The notes: generated from the sequence alone by a model not told the origin. DNA of 41,545 nucleotides from an uncultured Sanguibacteroides sp. (GCF_900543425.1 NZ_UQRQ01000026.1:1-41545), one strand, 5' to 3'; shown: positions 25,948 to 34,519, numbered from the stretch's first letter. Numbers and translations are program-made.

Positions 25948-26532
25948 ATGGCAAGAAAAAAAACACCAGAGATTAATGCCTCTTCCACTGCGGATATCGC
26001 CTTTTTGCTGTTGACATTCTTCTTGATGACAACAACAATGGATGTGGATTCGGGATTATTCAGACGGTTACCGCCCATGCCGCCACCAGATCAAGTTATC
26101 GCACCTCCTGTTGCCAAACGTAATATCTTACAAGTTTTGGTAAATAAGAACGATTTGTTGGCCGTGAACGGGGAACTGATGCAAATTGAGAACCTGAAGG
26201 AAAAGGCTAAAGAGTTTATTTTGAACCCGCAAAATAGAGAAGATTTACCGAGTAAAGTTGTTAAGGAAATTCCTTTCTTTGGTCAAGCTGAAGTTTCAAG
26301 AGGAATTATCTCTCTACAAAGTGACCGGGGGACCTCATACAAAATGTATATTGCCGTTCAAGATGAATTGACAGCAGCATATAATGAAATTAGGGATATA
26401 AAAGCCATGGAAAAATGGGGTAAGAAATATAGTGAACTTACGGAAGAACAAATGGACGCCGTGAGAAAACTTGTTCCGACCGCAATATCCGAGGCCGAAC
26501 CTAAAAACATCGGGAAAGGAGGAAAGAAGTAA
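25948..26532 (+). CDS. exbD: ExbD/TolR-family biopolymer transport protein (first copy)
   Basis: A 194-residue protein with a short cytoplasmic N-terminus, one membrane helix (about 15-33, with STADIAFLLLTFFLMTTTMD, whose Asp is the proton-carrying residue of the family), and a periplasmic domain. It is longer than typical ExbD (about 140) because of a C-terminal helical extension ending in basic residues. The stop codon overlaps the start of the next exbD by one base (TAATG). Confidence 0.92.
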   Translation: MARKKTPEINASSTADIAFLLLTFFLMTTTMDVDSGLFRRLPPMPPPDQVIAPPVAKRNILQVLVNKNDLLAVNGELMQIENLKEKAKEFILNPQNREDLPSKVVKEIPFFGQAEVSRGIISLQSDRGTSYKMYIAVQDELTAAYNEIRDIKAMEKWGKKYSELTEEQMDAVRKLVPTAISEAEPKNIGKGGKK

Positions 26533-26999
26533 TGGCTAAATTTAGAAAAGAAGGCGGAAAAGAGACTCCTGCTATTTCAACAGCGTCTCTACCGGACATC
26601 GTGTTCATGCTATTATTCTTCTTCATGGTTAGTACCACGATGCGAGAAGTTCTCGTGATGGTTGATAACGGTATGCCCGAAGCAAAAGAGATTAGCAAAC
26701 TAGAGAAAAAATCTTTAGTAAGTAACATCTTTATCGGAAAACCGAAAGACCAGTACGTGGCTACTTACGGAAGTGAACCTCGTATTCAGTTGAATGATAA
26801 GCTGGCAAACGTAAATGAAATCAGTAGTTTCGTTGCTGCTGAACAAGAAACTCGTAAAGAGGAAGAACGGAATATGATCACGAATAACTTAAAAGTTGAT
26901 CAGTTTACGAAAATGGGTATCGTAACCGACGTAAAACAAGAATTGCGTAAAGCAAATTCTTTACGTATAAGCTACGCTACTCGTAAAAAAGTAAAATAG
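26532..26999 (+). CDS. exbD: ExbD/TolR-family biopolymer transport protein (second copy)
   Basis: A 155-residue ExbD with the family helix at about 18-36 (ASLPDIVFMLLFFFMVSTTM), where Asp21 is the conserved acidic residue. It is translationally coupled to the preceding exbD. Two different ExbD proteins in tandem are common in this phylum; they may form a heterodimer. Ends just before a strong terminator. Confidence 0.92.
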   Translation: MAKFRKEGGKETPAISTASLPDIVFMLLFFFMVSTTMREVLVMVDNGMPEAKEISKLEKKSLVSNIFIGKPKDQYVATYGSEPRIQLNDKLANVNEISSFVAAEQETRKEEERNMITNNLKVDQFTKMGIVTDVKQELRKANSLRISYATRKKVK

Positions 27000-27016
27000 T
27001 TTATCTATTATACATT

Positions 27017-27046
27017 AAAAAAGGGAGCAATTTGCTCCCTTTTTTT
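27017..27046 (+). terminator. Intrinsic terminator of the exb cluster
   Basis: GGGAGC and GCTCCC around a 5-base loop, with an A-run before and a T-run after; works for the exbD transcript. Confidence 0.9.
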
Positions 27047-27057
27047 AAAAATTTGAT

Positions 27058-27065
27058 TAGCTTTG
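27058..27065 (+). promoter_or_regulatory. Promoter -7 box of the tRNA-Arg gene
   Basis: TAGCTTTG matches TAnnTTTG. A TTTG lies at 27031-27034 but at a 23-base spacing, slightly too long. Transcription would start about 8 bases before the tRNA. Confidence 0.55.
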
Positions 27066-27079
27066 CAATCGGATAATAT

Positions 27080-27154
27080 GGTCCCCTAGTTCAATGGATA
27101 GAATGAAGGATTCCGGTTCCTTTGATATGGGTTCGAGTCCCGTGGGGATCACCA
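27080..27154 (+). tRNA. tRNA-Arg, anticodon CCG
   Basis: Folds by hand into a full cloverleaf: acceptor stem GGTCCCC with GGGGATC, a D arm with the AATGGATA loop, anticodon stem AAGGA/TCCTT with loop TTCCGGT (anticodon CCG, reading CGG), T arm ATGGG-TTCGAGT-CCCGT, discriminator A and encoded CCA at 27152-27154. Own promoter and terminator make it a single-gene transcript. Confidence 0.96.
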
Positions 27155-27165
27155 CTTTACTACAC

Positions 27166-27205
27166 AACCCTCTAAAACATAAAATGTTATAGAGGGTTCT
27201 TTTTT
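27166..27205 (+). terminator. Intrinsic terminator after tRNA-Arg
   Basis: AACCCTCTA (27166-27174) pairs with TAGAGGGTT (27190-27198); the stem continues inside with AACAT/ATGTT. A T-run follows. Confidence 0.9.
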
Positions 27206-27253
27206 GCCATGCCCCAATCTGCATCCAAATAACGAACTACTCTTGTTTTTCCC

Positions 27254-27261
27254 TATATTTG
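27254..27261 (+). promoter_or_regulatory. Promoter -7 box for the DJ-1/PfpI gene
   Basis: TATATTTG matches the Bacteroidetes -7 box; no good -33 box is seen at the proper distance. Confidence 0.5.
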
Positions 27262-27325
27262 TAGAAAGAATACAGATGATATTAGATTTCGATCTGGCAA
27301 ATAGAATAAACCAAATATTAAAAGA

Positions 27326-27916
27326 ATGGATAAAAAAGAAGTGATTTTTGTACTGCTAAACAATTTTGCAGACTGGGAAGGTGCTTATATCTCCACCTGT
27401 CTAAATATGGGGGTCAAACCGGGATGTCCGATTAAATACAAGGTGAAAACGTTATCTCTATCCAAAGATCCCATCAGCTCGATAGGCGGGTTCAGGGTAT
27501 TGCCGGATTACGATATTAATGACCTGCCGAATGACTATGCAGGACTTATACTCATCGGCGGTATGAACTGGTTTTTGCCCGAGGCGAACCCCATCGCATC
27601 ATTAGTGAAGAAAGCAATCGCAGAAAACAAACTGGTTGCCGGAATCTGCAATGCCTCCGTGTATCTAGGAATGCATGGCTTCCTCAACCATGTGAAACAT
27701 ACAAGTAACACACTGGATTACCTCAAACAATATGCGGGTACCCAGTACACGGGTGAAGCTAATTACATAAACGATCAAGCCGTAAGAGACAATAACATCG
27801 TAACGGCTAACGGTAATGCTCCTTTGGAATTTTGCCGGGAGATTTTATATCAATTGGATGCCGCAACACCAGAAATTATAGAAGAGACTTATTCATTTTA
27901 CAAAAACGAACTTTAA
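27326..27916 (+). CDS. DJ-1/PfpI-family (type 1 glutamine amidotransferase-like) protein
   Basis: A 196-residue cytoplasmic protein of the DJ-1/PfpI superfamily. Seen: N-terminal beta strand EVIFVLLNNFADWEGAYI, the GGMNWF turn, and the nucleophile elbow AGICNASVYLG with its Cys near residue 111. Members act as glyoxalases, deglycases, chaperones or proteases, and the exact activity cannot be assigned. It stands alone, between the tRNA and the sensor kinase, with its own promoter and terminator. Confidence 0.88.
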   Translation: MDKKEVIFVLLNNFADWEGAYISTCLNMGVKPGCPIKYKVKTLSLSKDPISSIGGFRVLPDYDINDLPNDYAGLILIGGMNWFLPEANPIASLVKKAIAENKLVAGICNASVYLGMHGFLNHVKHTSNTLDYLKQYAGTQYTGEANYINDQAVRDNNIVTANGNAPLEFCREILYQLDAATPEIIEETYSFYKNEL

Positions 27917-27938
27917 AGAGTAGTACATCGGCACGTCT

Positions 27939-27976
27939 AAAATAGTCAACCTTATTAATTGGTTGACTATTTTTTT
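27939..27976 (+). terminator. Intrinsic terminator after the DJ-1/PfpI gene
   Basis: AATAGTCAACC and GGTTGACTATT form the stem around TTATTAATT, with an upstream A-run and a seven-base T-run. Confidence 0.9.
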
Positions 27977-27977
27977 A

Positions 27978-27985
27978 TACATTTG
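27978..27985 (+). promoter_or_regulatory. Promoter -7 box for the hybrid sensor kinase
   Basis: TACATTTG matches TAnnTTTG and sits directly after the preceding terminator, 17 bases before the ATG. No -33 box at ideal spacing. Confidence 0.5.
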
Positions 27986-28002
27986 CTATAAATCTGTTCG
28001 CT

Positions 28003-30483
28003 ATGCAAAGACCTTTCAAATTTACCAAGCTCAAACTCATCACGGGATATATCCTAATTCTCTTGTTAGGAGCAATTGCAATTGTCTTTATCTACAAACA
28101 AACTATTGCCTTAACCCAAAAAGGGAATGATGAAATCGTCATGCAACAAAAACTATTCATCATAAGTAACACGCTCACCAAACTATACGAGGCAGAAAAT
28201 ACCGGAATCGCTTTTTCCCAAACGGGGACACAGAAGAATTTTGACACGTATATGAAATTGATAGAGGACATCAAGGATAATATGGATACCTTGAAAAATC
28301 TATCCATAAGCTCAGAACAGAACCTGCGAATAGACACGATAAATACGCTTTTAGGCAAACGTATCGAGAATTTGAAAGACCTGTATTACGTCAAAAAATA
28401 CTATATACCCGAAGATTTCTATAACAAAACAATTGAAAAAATAGGTACGCTCAAAGATTCGGCAGATGTCATCCCCGATCTCCGGGAAAAGATTATTACC
28501 GTTATTGACAGTAACTATATCATCCGGGAAAGAAAAGGATTATTCCGAACAAAAAGAGATTCCATCCTAAAAGTCGATACGACCCTCCATCGCATCGTTG
28601 ACACGCTCAGTATGGTCACAACAAATAACAACACGGACACATTAATGAACGTAATTCGGGATTCATGGAGCCAGTACCAGCAGCAAAAAGAAGAGATCGA
28701 TGCGGAAGTCTCCCGGCGAGAGGATATCGTTATCCAGAGTGGTCAACACATCACGGAACGCCTCAAGCGAGTACTGAAAGACCTTGAAAAAGAAGAACTC
28801 GAAAACACGATGATACGCTTAGAACAACAGCAAATCACGACGCATCATCTCACCAGAACTATATCCTGGATCGCAATCATCGCTTGCGTACTAGTGGTCT
28901 TTTTCGTCGTTCTTATTATCAATGACATCACGCAAAGTCAACGATACAGGCGGGAACTAGAAGCGGCAAAAACATACACGGAACGGTTACTACATAACCG
29001 GGAGAAACTCATGCTAACTGTCACTCACGACATAAAATCCCCTCTAAGCTCCATCATCGGGTACATTGAACTAATAAATAACACCCAACTGGAAGAGCGA
29101 CAGCACTATTTTCTCAAAAACATGAAGGGGTCTGCCGAACATATCCTGCATCTTGCCAACAATATGCTTGATTTCTCCAAATTGGAATCCAACAAAATGG
29201 AAATCAACACGGTTCCATATAACCCGGGACGCCTGTTACAAGAGACGGCGGATAGTTTCCTCCCTTTAGCGGCACAAAAGAACCTGAAATTGAAAAGCGA
29301 TATTAGCAACGTCCTAAACGGACTTTACCTTGGTGATTCCATGAAAGTTCGCCAAATCGTGGTTAACATCCTATCGAACGCCATAAAATATACCCGGGAA
29401 GGAAAAGTTTCTTTATCCGCCTTTATTTCCGGTACAAAAGACGACCAGTTTATCATTGTAATCAAAGACTCCGGACCGGGAATGACGAAAGAAGAACAAG
29501 AATTGATATTTAAAGAATTCACCCGCCTAACCCCGCAGCACAACAACGGGGCCGAAGGTACAGGTCTTGGCTTAACAATCACATTACAACTCGTCCATTT
29601 ACTTGATGGTGAATTAACCCTCGAAAGTAAAAAAGGCGAGGGAAGTACCTTCACGGTTAAATTCCCGTTGATAAAGGCCACATCACAGGAATCCCAACCG
29701 ACAGAAACACCCTCTTCACTCCCGGTTATGCATGAAGGGATGAAAGCCTTTATCGTCGATGATGACATCCTTCAATTGACCGTCACAACAGAATTACTCA
29801 GAAAAGCAGGCATTCAATGTGATACATGTACGCATCCTCAAGAGGCGCTATCCCGTTTGGAAAAAGGGAATTATAATATTGTTCTATCCGACATCCAGAT
29901 GCCGGAAATGGACGGATTCGAACTTGTGCAACAAATCCGTGAATCCCCAAACCAACAAATAAAAAACATTCCGGTAATTGCTTTGTCTGCCCGTGACGAT
30001 ATGCACGAAAAGGAGTATCAAGAAGCAGGCTTTTCAGCTTATCTAAACAAACCATATACCCCGGAACAACTTTATAGCAGGGTAAACGACCTATTAGGAT
30101 GCGCAATAGAGATGAATCAACCGACAACACAAACCTCCGATAAAAACGCCCCTTACAATTTAGACATGATCATGGTCTTTGCCGATAACGATAAAGATGC
30201 CGCCAATCAAATTATCGGGTCTTTTATATCGGATTGCAAGACCAATTTTCAGCTATTGGCCCAACATCTGGAATCACATGAAACGGAACAGATTGCCAAG
30301 TTAGCACACAAAATGCTACCCATGTTCAAGCAACTAGCAATTAACGATGTCATTCCCTCATTGCTTTTCTTGGAAAAAATGCCATTGGATACAGAGGAAA
30401 ATAAAATAAGAGAGAATATTGAAAAGATCCTACAAGAAGGAAACGATGTTCTCCAATTACTGGAAAAAGAAACACGCCAATAA
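28003..30483 (+). CDS. Hybrid sensor histidine kinase with receiver and HPt domains
   Basis: Inner-membrane phosphorelay kinase, 826 residues. Two membrane helices (about 12-31 and 284-305) enclose a helical periplasmic sensor region of some 250 residues with no recognised domain. Then HisKA with phospho-acceptor His342 (TVTHDIKSPLSS), HATPase (NILSNAIKY, DSGPGM, GTGLGLTI), a receiver with Asp630 (VLSDIQMPEMDG) and a C-terminal HPt-like helix bundle with His769 (LAHKMLPMF). The whole relay His-Asp-His is thus in one chain and needs a separate final receiver. The convergent NtrC-type regulator at 30498-31832 ends 14 bases away and is a natural candidate partner, but this is inference. Confidence 0.94.
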   Translation: MQRPFKFTKLKLITGYILILLLGAIAIVFIYKQTIALTQKGNDEIVMQQKLFIISNTLTKLYEAENTGIAFSQTGTQKNFDTYMKLIEDIKDNMDTLKNLSISSEQNLRIDTINTLLGKRIENLKDLYYVKKYYIPEDFYNKTIEKIGTLKDSADVIPDLREKIITVIDSNYIIRERKGLFRTKRDSILKVDTTLHRIVDTLSMVTTNNNTDTLMNVIRDSWSQYQQQKEEIDAEVSRREDIVIQSGQHITERLKRVLKDLEKEELENTMIRLEQQQITTHHLTRTISWIAIIACVLVVFFVVLIINDITQSQRYRRELEAAKTYTERLLHNREKLMLTVTHDIKSPLSSIIGYIELINNTQLEERQHYFLKNMKGSAEHILHLANNMLDFSKLESNKMEINTVPYNPGRLLQETADSFLPLAAQKNLKLKSDISNVLNGLYLGDSMKVRQIVVNILSNAIKYTREGKVSLSAFISGTKDDQFIIVIKDSGPGMTKEEQELIFKEFTRLTPQHNNGAEGTGLGLTITLQLVHLLDGELTLESKKGEGSTFTVKFPLIKATSQESQPTETPSSLPVMHEGMKAFIVDDDILQLTVTTELLRKAGIQCDTCTHPQEALSRLEKGNYNIVLSDIQMPEMDGFELVQQIRESPNQQIKNIPVIALSARDDMHEKEYQEAGFSAYLNKPYTPEQLYSRVNDLLGCAIEMNQPTTQTSDKNAPYNLDMIMVFADNDKDAANQIIGSFISDCKTNFQLLAQHLESHETEQIAKLAHKMLPMFKQLAINDVIPSLLFLEKMPLDTEENKIRENIEKILQEGNDVLQLLEKETRQ

Positions 30484-30497
30484 TCTCTCAAAATATC

Positions 30498-31832
30498 TCA
30501 TAAGTCCTCCAGACCGAAACTTTTTAATTTATTATACAATGTTTTCCTGTCTATCTGGAGCATACGGGCAGCCTCGCTCTTGTTATTCCGGCATTTCTGC
30601 ATGGCATCCCTGATCAGTTCAATTTCCATCTCTCGCCGTGTTGTAGATGTCTTTTCAGGCTCCACGGGTTTTTGCTCCAACTCCGGGGGCAAACAAGTTT
30701 TAGAAATCAAACTCCCCATACACAACAACGTCGCCCGTTTCACGATATTACGCATTTCCCGTAAATTCCCCGGCCACGAGTAAGTTCTAAAAATACGCAT
30801 AACCTCCTCATCAAACCCAGCCACTTGTTTCCCCAACTCCTCGTTCGCCTTATCCAAGAAATGATTGGCAAAAATCAGAATATCCTCTTTTCTCTCCCGA
30901 AGGGGCAATGCCTGAATGGAAAATTCATTCAAACGATGATACAAATCCTCCCGGAAACGACCACTTGCGACGGCCTCTTTGAGATTCTCATTCGTGGCTG
31001 AAATAATACGAACATCAAAAGGAATATCAACATTCCCACCCACCGGATGCACCTTTCGCTCTTCGAGTGCGCGCAACAACTGAACTTGCACGTCATAAGG
31101 CAAATTACCAATCTCATCCAAGAAAATTGTACCCCCCGATGCGGTCACGAAATACCCCTGTTTATCGGTAACAGCGCCCGTGAAAGAACCTTTAATATGT
31201 CCGAAGAACTCACTTGCGGCAAGGTCCTTCGGTATCGCCCCGCAATCAACCGCCACGAAAGGCCCATCCTTCCGGTTACTCATCGAGTGAATCAGGCGAG
31301 CGATATACTCTTTACCCGTACCACTCTCCCCGTTAATCAAAACCGTCATCGTGGTAGGCCCTACCAGATGAATATATTCATATTGCCGGTCGGCACCCTC
31401 GCTCACTCCTTTTATATAAGAAAAGCTCGTCGTTTTCGCTTTCGCAGGAATAGACTTGGCAACAGGACCAGCCTCCAACTTCAAAGCCTCCTGTAACTTT
31501 TTAAGAATCTCATCCGGGATAACAGGCTTAGCCACGTAGTCAAAAGCTCCCAGTTTAATCGCTGTAACCGCAGTCTGTATATCGGCATACCCCGTCATTA
31601 GAAGTACCTGTGTTTCCGGTGTTTTTTCCTTGATCACCCGGAGCAAATCGATCCCATCCTTATCCGGCAAACGCAAATCCGTCAACACGAGATCAAATCC
31701 TGCTTTATCCAATTGTTTTACAGCGTCTTTGTAGGAAAAAGCAGTATCTACCTCAAATCCACGTTTTTCCAACCATTTTCTCAACATGATACAAAATGTT
31801 GTATCGTCATCCACGATTAAAATCTTTGCCAT
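30498..31832 (-). CDS. NtrC-family sigma-54-dependent response regulator
   Basis: A 444-residue activator. Receiver domain 1-115 with phospho-acceptor Asp52 (VLTDLRLPDKDG), AAA+ domain from about 140 with Walker A GESGTGKE at 168-175 and the sigma-54-contact loop at 215-220 reading GSFTGA rather than the usual GAFTGA, and a Fis-type helix-turn-helix at the C-terminus (NKSEAARMLQIDRKTLYNKLKSFGL). The frame extends seven codons to a GTG at 31853, but the ATG at 31830-31832 starts MAKILIVDDD as in the family, so I chose it. The gene is convergent with the hybrid kinase. A hairpin lies upstream at 31910-31942. Confidence 0.95.
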   Translation of the reverse strand: MAKILIVDDDTTFCIMLRKWLEKRGFEVDTAFSYKDAVKQLDKAGFDLVLTDLRLPDKDGIDLLRVIKEKTPETQVLLMTGYADIQTAVTAIKLGAFDYVAKPVIPDEILKKLQEALKLEAGPVAKSIPAKAKTTSFSYIKGVSEGADRQYEYIHLVGPTTMTVLINGESGTGKEYIARLIHSMSNRKDGPFVAVDCGAIPKDLAASEFFGHIKGSFTGAVTDKQGYFVTASGGTIFLDEIGNLPYDVQVQLLRALEERKVHPVGGNVDIPFDVRIISATNENLKEAVASGRFREDLYHRLNEFSIQALPLRERKEDILIFANHFLDKANEELGKQVAGFDEEVMRIFRTYSWPGNLREMRNIVKRATLLCMGSLISKTCLPPELEQKPVEPEKTSTTRREMEIELIRDAMQKCRNNKSEAARMLQIDRKTLYNKLKSFGLEDL

Positions 31833-31909
31833 AAGTCGATTTATTTCTAACACGAAAATAGCCTTAATCGACTAAACAAAAAAGTTTTTAACGGAATTTA
31901 GGAAAAGAA

Positions 31910-31942
31910 AGCAGGTAACCCTCTAAAAAAGAGATACCTGCT
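31910..31942 (-). terminator. Hairpin upstream of the response regulator, possible terminator or attenuator
   Basis: AGCAGGTA pairs with TACCTGCT, with an inner CTCT/AGAG stem. On the minus strand it is followed by TTCTTTTCC, a modest T-rich tract. It would end a transcript of the small frame at 32076-32159 or attenuate read-through into the regulator gene. Confidence 0.5.
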
Positions 31943-32354
31943 AGAAACAAATGTAATAAATCTCTTCAAACCTCCAACTACACGAATAAAACTCCCGCTC
32001 TTACTAACAGATATTGACGTATATCCGTCGTATTTATATTAATCATTGTCTATCATAAAGATAATTACGTTCACACTACTTCATTTCAGGTTCTGCTAAG
32101 AAATGCGGTAACAAAAGTCCCGAAATAGCTATTACGATAAAAAATATACAAATTCCCATAACCAATCAATTTTAATCATTCAACCATTTGCTTATAGTAT
32201 AGAGAATTGTATGCCATCGCTGAACAGAAATCGTAATTGCGAAACATAGTTATGTATATCAATTACTTGCACAACAACATTGAAAGAATAAGTATGTGGA
32301 AAGATGTAGAACAAGTGTGGAAAAAATCCCTACAACCTGTTCCCAAAATGTAGA
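31943..32354. other. Intergenic region between response regulator and argH
   Basis: AT-rich. Apart from the short frame at 32076-32159, no gene, clear promoter box or repeat was found. No sigma-54 promoter (GG, ten bases, GC) could be confirmed. Confidence 0.5.
32076..32159 (-). CDS. Possible 27-residue single-helix membrane peptide
   Basis: A short frame with ATG at 32157-32159 encoding MGICIFFIVIAISGLLLPHF followed by LAEPEMK. One strongly hydrophobic helix followed by a short charged tail is typical of small subunits or regulators of membrane complexes, for instance the KdpF type, but there is no motif that fixes a family and no kdp genes nearby. It has no clear Shine-Dalgarno sequence, which is usual in this group. 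A hairpin downstream (31910-31942) could end its transcript. AT-rich DNA can produce such a frame by chance, so confidence is limited. Confidence 0.4.
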   Translation of the reverse strand: MGICIFFIVIAISGLLLPHFLAEPEMK

Positions 32355-33695
32355 TTACCTGTTCCCCAACAGGTCTTCTACCGCCTCACGAACCGTAGTA
32401 ATATCCCAGCCAGATACTCTTTGCTCGAATTTATCTTTAATCTCCGGCAGACAAAGGTTACCCATGCTTCCCTCGTGTGTATGATGAATCTCCCGTAACC
32501 CATCACGGTAATGCCCCTCTTGAATTTGCATACCAATTTCCCGGTAAGCCTCCCGGAATGGAATCCCGGCCATTACTCGTTCATTCACATCCTCCACGGA
32601 AAAAATATAGGCATAACGGGAATCGCATAAAACATCCCGTTTCACTTCCATTTCCTGAAACACGAGATGAGCCATAAAAAGGGAATCGTTCAACTCTTGA
32701 AAAGCGGGTAAAAACAACTCCTTGGTCAATTGCATATCCCGAAAATACCCGGAAGTCAGGTTTGTACAGATCATAGCCATTTGCATGGGAAGCGACTGCA
32801 AGTGATTACATTTCGCTCGGATTAACTCGAATATATCCGGGTTCTTCTTGTGCGGCATGATACTGGACCCTGTTGTGTACTTATCCGGCAAATGTACAAA
32901 CCCGAAATTATTACAAGCAAAAAGACAAACATCAGCAGCCAAACGTCCCAAAGTCGTCGCCACGGCAGCCAACCCGAATAACACGTTCTTTTCCATCTTT
33001 CCTCTTTGCATTTGGGCGTAAACCACGTTATAAGCCAAACTTGAAAATCCGAGCAAATCAGTCGTCATTTGCCGGTTCAAAGCAATCGACGAGCCATAAC
33101 CCGCCCCGGAACCAAGAGGATTCGTGTTCACCATATCGTAAGCCGCCTTTAACGCCAACAAATCGTCAGCAAGCGATTCGGCATAAGCACCAAACCACAA
33201 GCCGAAAGAAGAAGGCATGGCCACCTGCAAATGCGTGTAACCGGGAATCAACACATCTTTATTCTCCTCTGCCCGCCGTATCAACAAATCAAACAAACGT
33301 TCTATATGTTCCAACGTCTCGAATATTGCCTCTCGGGTAAATAATTTCAAATCAAGTAACACCTGATCATTCCGAGAACGTCCCGTGTGAATCTTTTTCC
33401 CCGCATCCCCACATTCCCGCACCAACAATAACTCAATCTGAGAATGTACATCTTCAATTCCCTCTTCTATCACGAACTCGCCTCTTTCCACCATCCCGTA
33501 AATATCAACCAATGCTCGTTGTAAAGATTTATATTCCTCCCCGTTCACCAAGCCCACGGCATGTAACATTTTCAAGTGAGCCAAATTCCCAATGACATCG
33601 GCCCCCGCCAGCATAACATCTAGCTCCCGGTCTTTCCCTATTGTAAATGATTCCGTAAAACCATCTATATCATATCCTTTATCCCAAAGCTTCAT
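32355..33695 (-). CDS. argH: Argininosuccinate lyase
   Basis: Last step of arginine synthesis: cleaves argininosuccinate to arginine and fumarate, cytoplasmic homotetramer. 446 residues with the family blocks HTGRSRND (103-110), GYTHLQ with catalytic His154, and the fumarase/lyase signature GSSIMPHKKNPD (276-287) containing the catalytic serine. No other arg gene is in the window. A repeat shared with the CorC-type gene (33700-33743) lies directly upstream of its start. Confidence 0.97.
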   Translation of the reverse strand: MKLWDKGYDIDGFTESFTIGKDRELDVMLAGADVIGNLAHLKMLHAVGLVNGEEYKSLQRALVDIYGMVERGEFVIEEGIEDVHSQIELLLVRECGDAGKKIHTGRSRNDQVLLDLKLFTREAIFETLEHIERLFDLLIRRAEENKDVLIPGYTHLQVAMPSSFGLWFGAYAESLADDLLALKAAYDMVNTNPLGSGAGYGSSIALNRQMTTDLLGFSSLAYNVVYAQMQRGKMEKNVLFGLAAVATTLGRLAADVCLFACNNFGFVHLPDKYTTGSSIMPHKKNPDIFELIRAKCNHLQSLPMQMAMICTNLTSGYFRDMQLTKELFLPAFQELNDSLFMAHLVFQEMEVKRDVLCDSRYAYIFSVEDVNERVMAGIPFREAYREIGMQIQEGHYRDGLREIHHTHEGSMGNLCLPEIKDKFEQRVSGWDITTVREAVEDLLGNR

Positions 33696-33699
33696 TCTA

Positions 33700-33743
33700 T
33701 TTTAGATTTTAAATTTTAGATTCCAGCCGTACAAAGCCAACGC
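33700..33743 (-). repeat. Intergenic repeat directly upstream of argH
   Basis: On the minus strand GCGTTGGCTTTGTACGGCTG continues into AATCTAAAAT-type runs up to the start codon. The same sequence with a few changes lies at 37300-37344, also just upstream of a start codon. It contains TGGCTTTG, one base from a -7 box, so it may carry a promoter. Confidence 0.7.
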
Positions 33744-33770
33744 CTTTTGATTTTCTACTTTTATCTTTTC

Positions 33771-33968
33771 AACTAGAGGGTGTGTCAAAAGGTATTTTAT
33801 CCTCAAGAAACTCCTCCGTCACTTCGTGCCACCTCCTCTATAAACAGAGGAGGAGTTGGTGACTCTTACCAAAGAAAGGGAGTATTTCAACTCTCCCTCT
33901 GTTTATAGAGGGAGTACCCCGAAGGGGGGAGGGAGTTTGAAAAATGACTTTTGACACACCCTCTAGTT
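33771..33968. mobile_element. 198-bp MITE-like element, inverted dimer
   Basis: Perfect 21-bp terminal inverted repeats (AACTAGAGGGTGTGTCAAAAG). The palindromic CTAG at each end could be a 4-base target duplication, leaving AGGGTGTGTCAAAAG as the true terminus. Inside, the two halves of about 90 bases are diverged inverted copies of each other, each with its own hairpin (33832-33853 and 33893-33914). No coding capacity. It ends two bases before the stop codon of the HdeD-like gene. The terminus resembles those of DDE-transposase insertion sequences; the parent is not identified. Confidence 0.8.
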
Positions 33969-33970
33969 TG

Positions 33971-34519
33971 TTATCCTCTCCCTACAAAGGCATATACAAA
34001 TGAAGAGATACCGGCGAAGAGGAAGCTAAGACCGGTCCAGATGATGATGTTAAATATTCCGAATAGGGGATAGAAAACGATCATGAAGGAAAAGAACAAG
34101 GTGATGATTCCTGCGATGAATATCCATCCCCAGCCTCTGATTTTTAGTGATGACATCTGTAATGATTCGGCAATGTAATCAATGCTTTTGAACATGAGAA
34201 TAAAGCCGACGATGTAAGGAAGTATGTCTTCTGTGATGATCGGGTGGATCAATAGGATAAAACCGATAATCAGGTCAAGTAACCCGATGAACAATCCCCA
34301 TCCCCAATGCCGGGAGTTACCGCCTGCAAAAGCGTTCATGATTTCACTGATTCCGATAACAATGATAACGATACTGAAATACATGGCCAGTCCGAAGTAG
34401 GAAGCCACCGGGTGCCGGATAATACCGACACCAAAAACGAATAACACGATCCCCAGGATAAGATATAACCATCTGAATCCTTTAGGGCCGGTAGATGTTG
34501 TTGCACTTGTTGTAGTCAT
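33971..34519 (-). CDS. HdeD/DUF308-family membrane protein
   Basis: A 182-residue inner-membrane protein with six predicted helices in three similar hairpins (first: WLYLILGIVLFVFGVGII; repeats of GWGLFIGLLDLIIGFILL and GWGWIFIAGIITLFFSFMIV). This is the DUF308/HdeD pattern; the E. coli relative is linked to acid resistance, but the role here is unknown. A Thr/Ser-rich N-terminus precedes the first helix. The MITE-like element lies immediately after the stop codon and may act as its transcription end. Confidence 0.85.
   Translation of the reverse strand: MTTTSATTSTGPKGFRWLYLILGIVLFVFGVGIIRHPVASYFGLAMYFSIVIIVIGISEIMNAFAGGNSRHWGWGLFIGLLDLIIGFILLIHPIITEDILPYIVGFILMFKSIDYIAESLQMSSLKIRGWGWIFIAGIITLFFSFMIVFYPLFGIFNIIIWTGLSFLFAGISSFVYAFVGRG

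Noticed and set aside
32076..32159. Assigning the 27-residue peptide as KdpF
   Set aside because: Only general resemblance (one helix plus a PE tail); no kdpABC genes in the window.
32200..32235. Possible sigma-54 promoter (TGGCAT on the minus strand) upstream of the 27-residue frame
   Set aside because: There is no GC at ten bases from the GG, so the -12 element is missing.
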